Assembly: GCA_028825345.1 (NCBI GenBank)
Contig: JAPKAJ010000110.1
Location: forward strand, 1-7,513
Reading direction: 5' to 3'
Length of the DNA: 7,513 nt
From: Arenicellales bacterium
GTDB taxonomy: Bacteria; Pseudomonadota; Gammaproteobacteria; Arenicellales; UBA868
Shown here: piece by piece, positions 6,505-7,513 of the stretch
Numbering within the stretch: position 1 is the first letter of the stretch
Layout: every line of letters starts with the position of its first letter
Notes under the pieces: model-generated
The model's database searches: none
What the model was told of the DNA's origin: nothing
Seen by the model: the letters and a program-made list of their open reading frames with translations, nothing else
Position numbers and translations under genes: made by a program

Positions 6505-6675
6505 GCAAAACGTCAAAGATAGAGCGAAAAATTTTAGCCGAAAAGCCCAATGGGGACCCGGTCCAGCCAAGCTCAATCGCTTAGATTGGAATCGGTTTAA
6601 CGGCAGGAAACATCATACATAAACCTAACAAGTTAGATGTCATTTAGTTTCTATTTAGTTGTTTTATGGATCATT
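6505..6675. other. AT-rich intergenic region with short repeats
   Basis: No gene is visible here. It holds an 8-base direct repeat ATTTAGTT at 6642-6649 and 6653-6660 (period 11, one helical turn), a small dyad CTAAC-AA-GTTAG (6625-6636), and a weak CAATC/GATTG hairpin near 6578-6592. On the minus strand ATGACA (6638-6643) and TATGAT (6612-6617), each 5 of 6 to consensus, stand 20 bases apart with the dyad between them. This would be a long-spacer promoter if real. All these are short and could be chance in AT-rich DNA. Confidence 0.3.
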
Positions 6676-7513
6676 TTAATTTCTTATTTTGGATCGATGG
6701 TTAGATTCTTGAAGTGCGGTGGTGACGGGCAAGTGAGGCGCAAGCACAAAATTCAGGCATCTATGCGCTGCCCGAAGCGCGCGCTCCACATCAGCCACTG
6801 TTCCGGCCCGTGCGAAGATAAACCCCGGGTAAGCGCAGCCTTCGGGCCACGGTACTAAGATCTGGCCTTCTCGAACGTCGATCTCGACATCGACAATGTC
6901 GGGTACGCGCCGGGCCGCGCTAATGCCTTCAACTCGACGGAGCACTCCGCCTTGTGTCACTGGAATCATCATGACCCCGCTAGAGCCCGTGCTCTCGCCC
7001 ACTGCTGCTGGCAGCCGTGTCGCGTTCGCCAACACGAGTTCCTCCAGCGAACGTCCAGTTTGAAATTCAAGTATCCGCCCGCAGCGACCCCCAACTGTCC
7101 GCCCGGCGATTTCAAGAAACCAGACCCCCGAAGAATTGATGCGAAGTTCGGCATGCAAAGCGCCCTCACATATTCCCAACTTTCGGCACAAATTCTCTAG
7201 GGCAGCAATGACTTGGCCGGCAACCTTATGACTGAGCCTCGGTGGGGTCAGATAGATCGTTTCTTCGAAAAAAGGCCCCGCCATCGGGTCGGGTTTCTCA
7301 AAGATAGCCAGGACCTGCAAGCGCCCGCGTTTGAGCAAACCGTCTACCGCATATTCGAGCCCATCAATGTAATCTTCGATAAGCACGGCTTCTTCGCCCA
7401 GTTTCCCCTCGGAACGTAACAGGCTGTGGATCCGCTTGAGCGCCCGACTCAATTCCCAAGGGTTATCGCAGCGAATCACACCACGGCTGGCAGAAAGCGT
7501 GGCGGGCTTAGCC
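6676..7513 (-). CDS. ATP-grasp domain carboxylate ligase, C-terminal part (cut by right edge)
   Basis: The reading frame is open from the right edge (first full codon 7512-7510) to TAA at 6676, 278 residues, so the N-terminus is missing. An internal GTG at 7479 is not the start, because the frame upstream encodes family sequence: AKPATLSASRGVIRCDNPWE matches the ATP-grasp strand-loop with the nucleotide-contacting Lys and the SxSRGV loop. Then come VLIEDYIDGLEYAVDG (the central ATP-grasp strand) and HAELR (Glu122). VWFLEIAGRTVGG follows (Glu134, Arg138), giving the Mg/ATP-binding acidic pair and Arg. The last 110 or so residues form the C-terminal domain common in amino-acid ligases of this superfamily. 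These cytosolic enzymes join a carboxylate to an amine or other nucleophile through an acyl-phosphate. The substrate is unknown; amino acid or dipeptide chemistry is a guess. It lies upstream of the liv operon on the same strand, separated by a terminator. Confidence 0.87.
   Translation of the reverse strand, partial: AKPATLSASRGVIRCDNPWELSRALKRIHSLLRSEGKLGEEAVLIEDYIDGLEYAVDGLLKRGRLQVLAIFEKPDPMAGPFFEETIYLTPPRLSHKVAGQVIAALENLCRKLGICEGALHAELRINSSGVWFLEIAGRTVGGRCGRILEFQTGRSLEELVLANATRLPAAVGESTGSSGVMMIPVTQGGVLRRVEGISAARRVPDIVDVEIDVREGQILVPWPEGCAYPGFIFARAGTVADVERALRAAHRCLNFVLAPHLPVTTALQESNHRSKIRN

Noticed and set aside
6637..6858. Plus-strand ORF at the 3' end of the ATP-grasp gene, starting with a hydrophobic stretch
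   Set aside because: The apparent membrane segment comes from AT-rich intergenic DNA; the rest is antisense to the ligase and there is no ribosome site.
7477..7479. GTG 7479 as the start of the ATP-grasp gene
   Set aside because: The frame stays open to the window edge and the upstream codons encode conserved ATP-grasp sequence, so the gene continues outside.

Overview
The window is typical proteobacterial chromosome: Gram-negative style periplasmic transport genes, strong AAGGAG-type ribosome sites, tight operon packing and rho-independent terminators. The sequence does not settle alpha- versus gammaproteobacteria. I see no mobile element, RNA gene or CRISPR array.

Left part (1-1288): two divergent genes. 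A short-chain dehydrogenase/reductase (minus strand, cut by the left edge) and a dihydrodipicolinate synthase/N-acetylneuraminate lyase-family aldolase or hydro-lyase (plus strand) share a 127-base gap. The lyase has the Schiff-base Lys and the Tyr of the family. It also has a GGTGE loop and a His where true DHDPS has an Arg, so a catabolic role is likelier than lysine synthesis.

Centre (1313-6371, minus strand): a complete five-gene branched-chain amino acid-type (HAAT/Liv) ABC importer, transcribed in the order binding protein, livG, livF, livH, livM. The last four genes are very tightly packed: two junctions are 4-base GTGA overlaps and one gap is 6 bases. Between the binding-protein gene and livG lies a textbook rho-independent terminator (9-bp GC-rich stem, nine U). 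It should make the binding protein in excess over the membrane complex, and its loop contains the ATG at which a naive annotation would start livG. A second terminator and an inverted repeat lie in the leader upstream of the binding-protein gene.

Right part (6676-7513, minus strand): the C-terminal portion of an ATP-grasp carboxylate ligase, cut by the right edge, followed by an AT-rich, repeat-bearing intergenic region.

Taken together, the importer probably brings in an amino-acid-like or carboxylate solute. The flanking lyase, SDR and ATP-grasp ligase are candidates to process it, but that link is inference from proximity. The importer itself is a well-known system. The less ordinary points are the intra-operon terminator/attenuator, an enlarged LivM, and the unassigned lyase.
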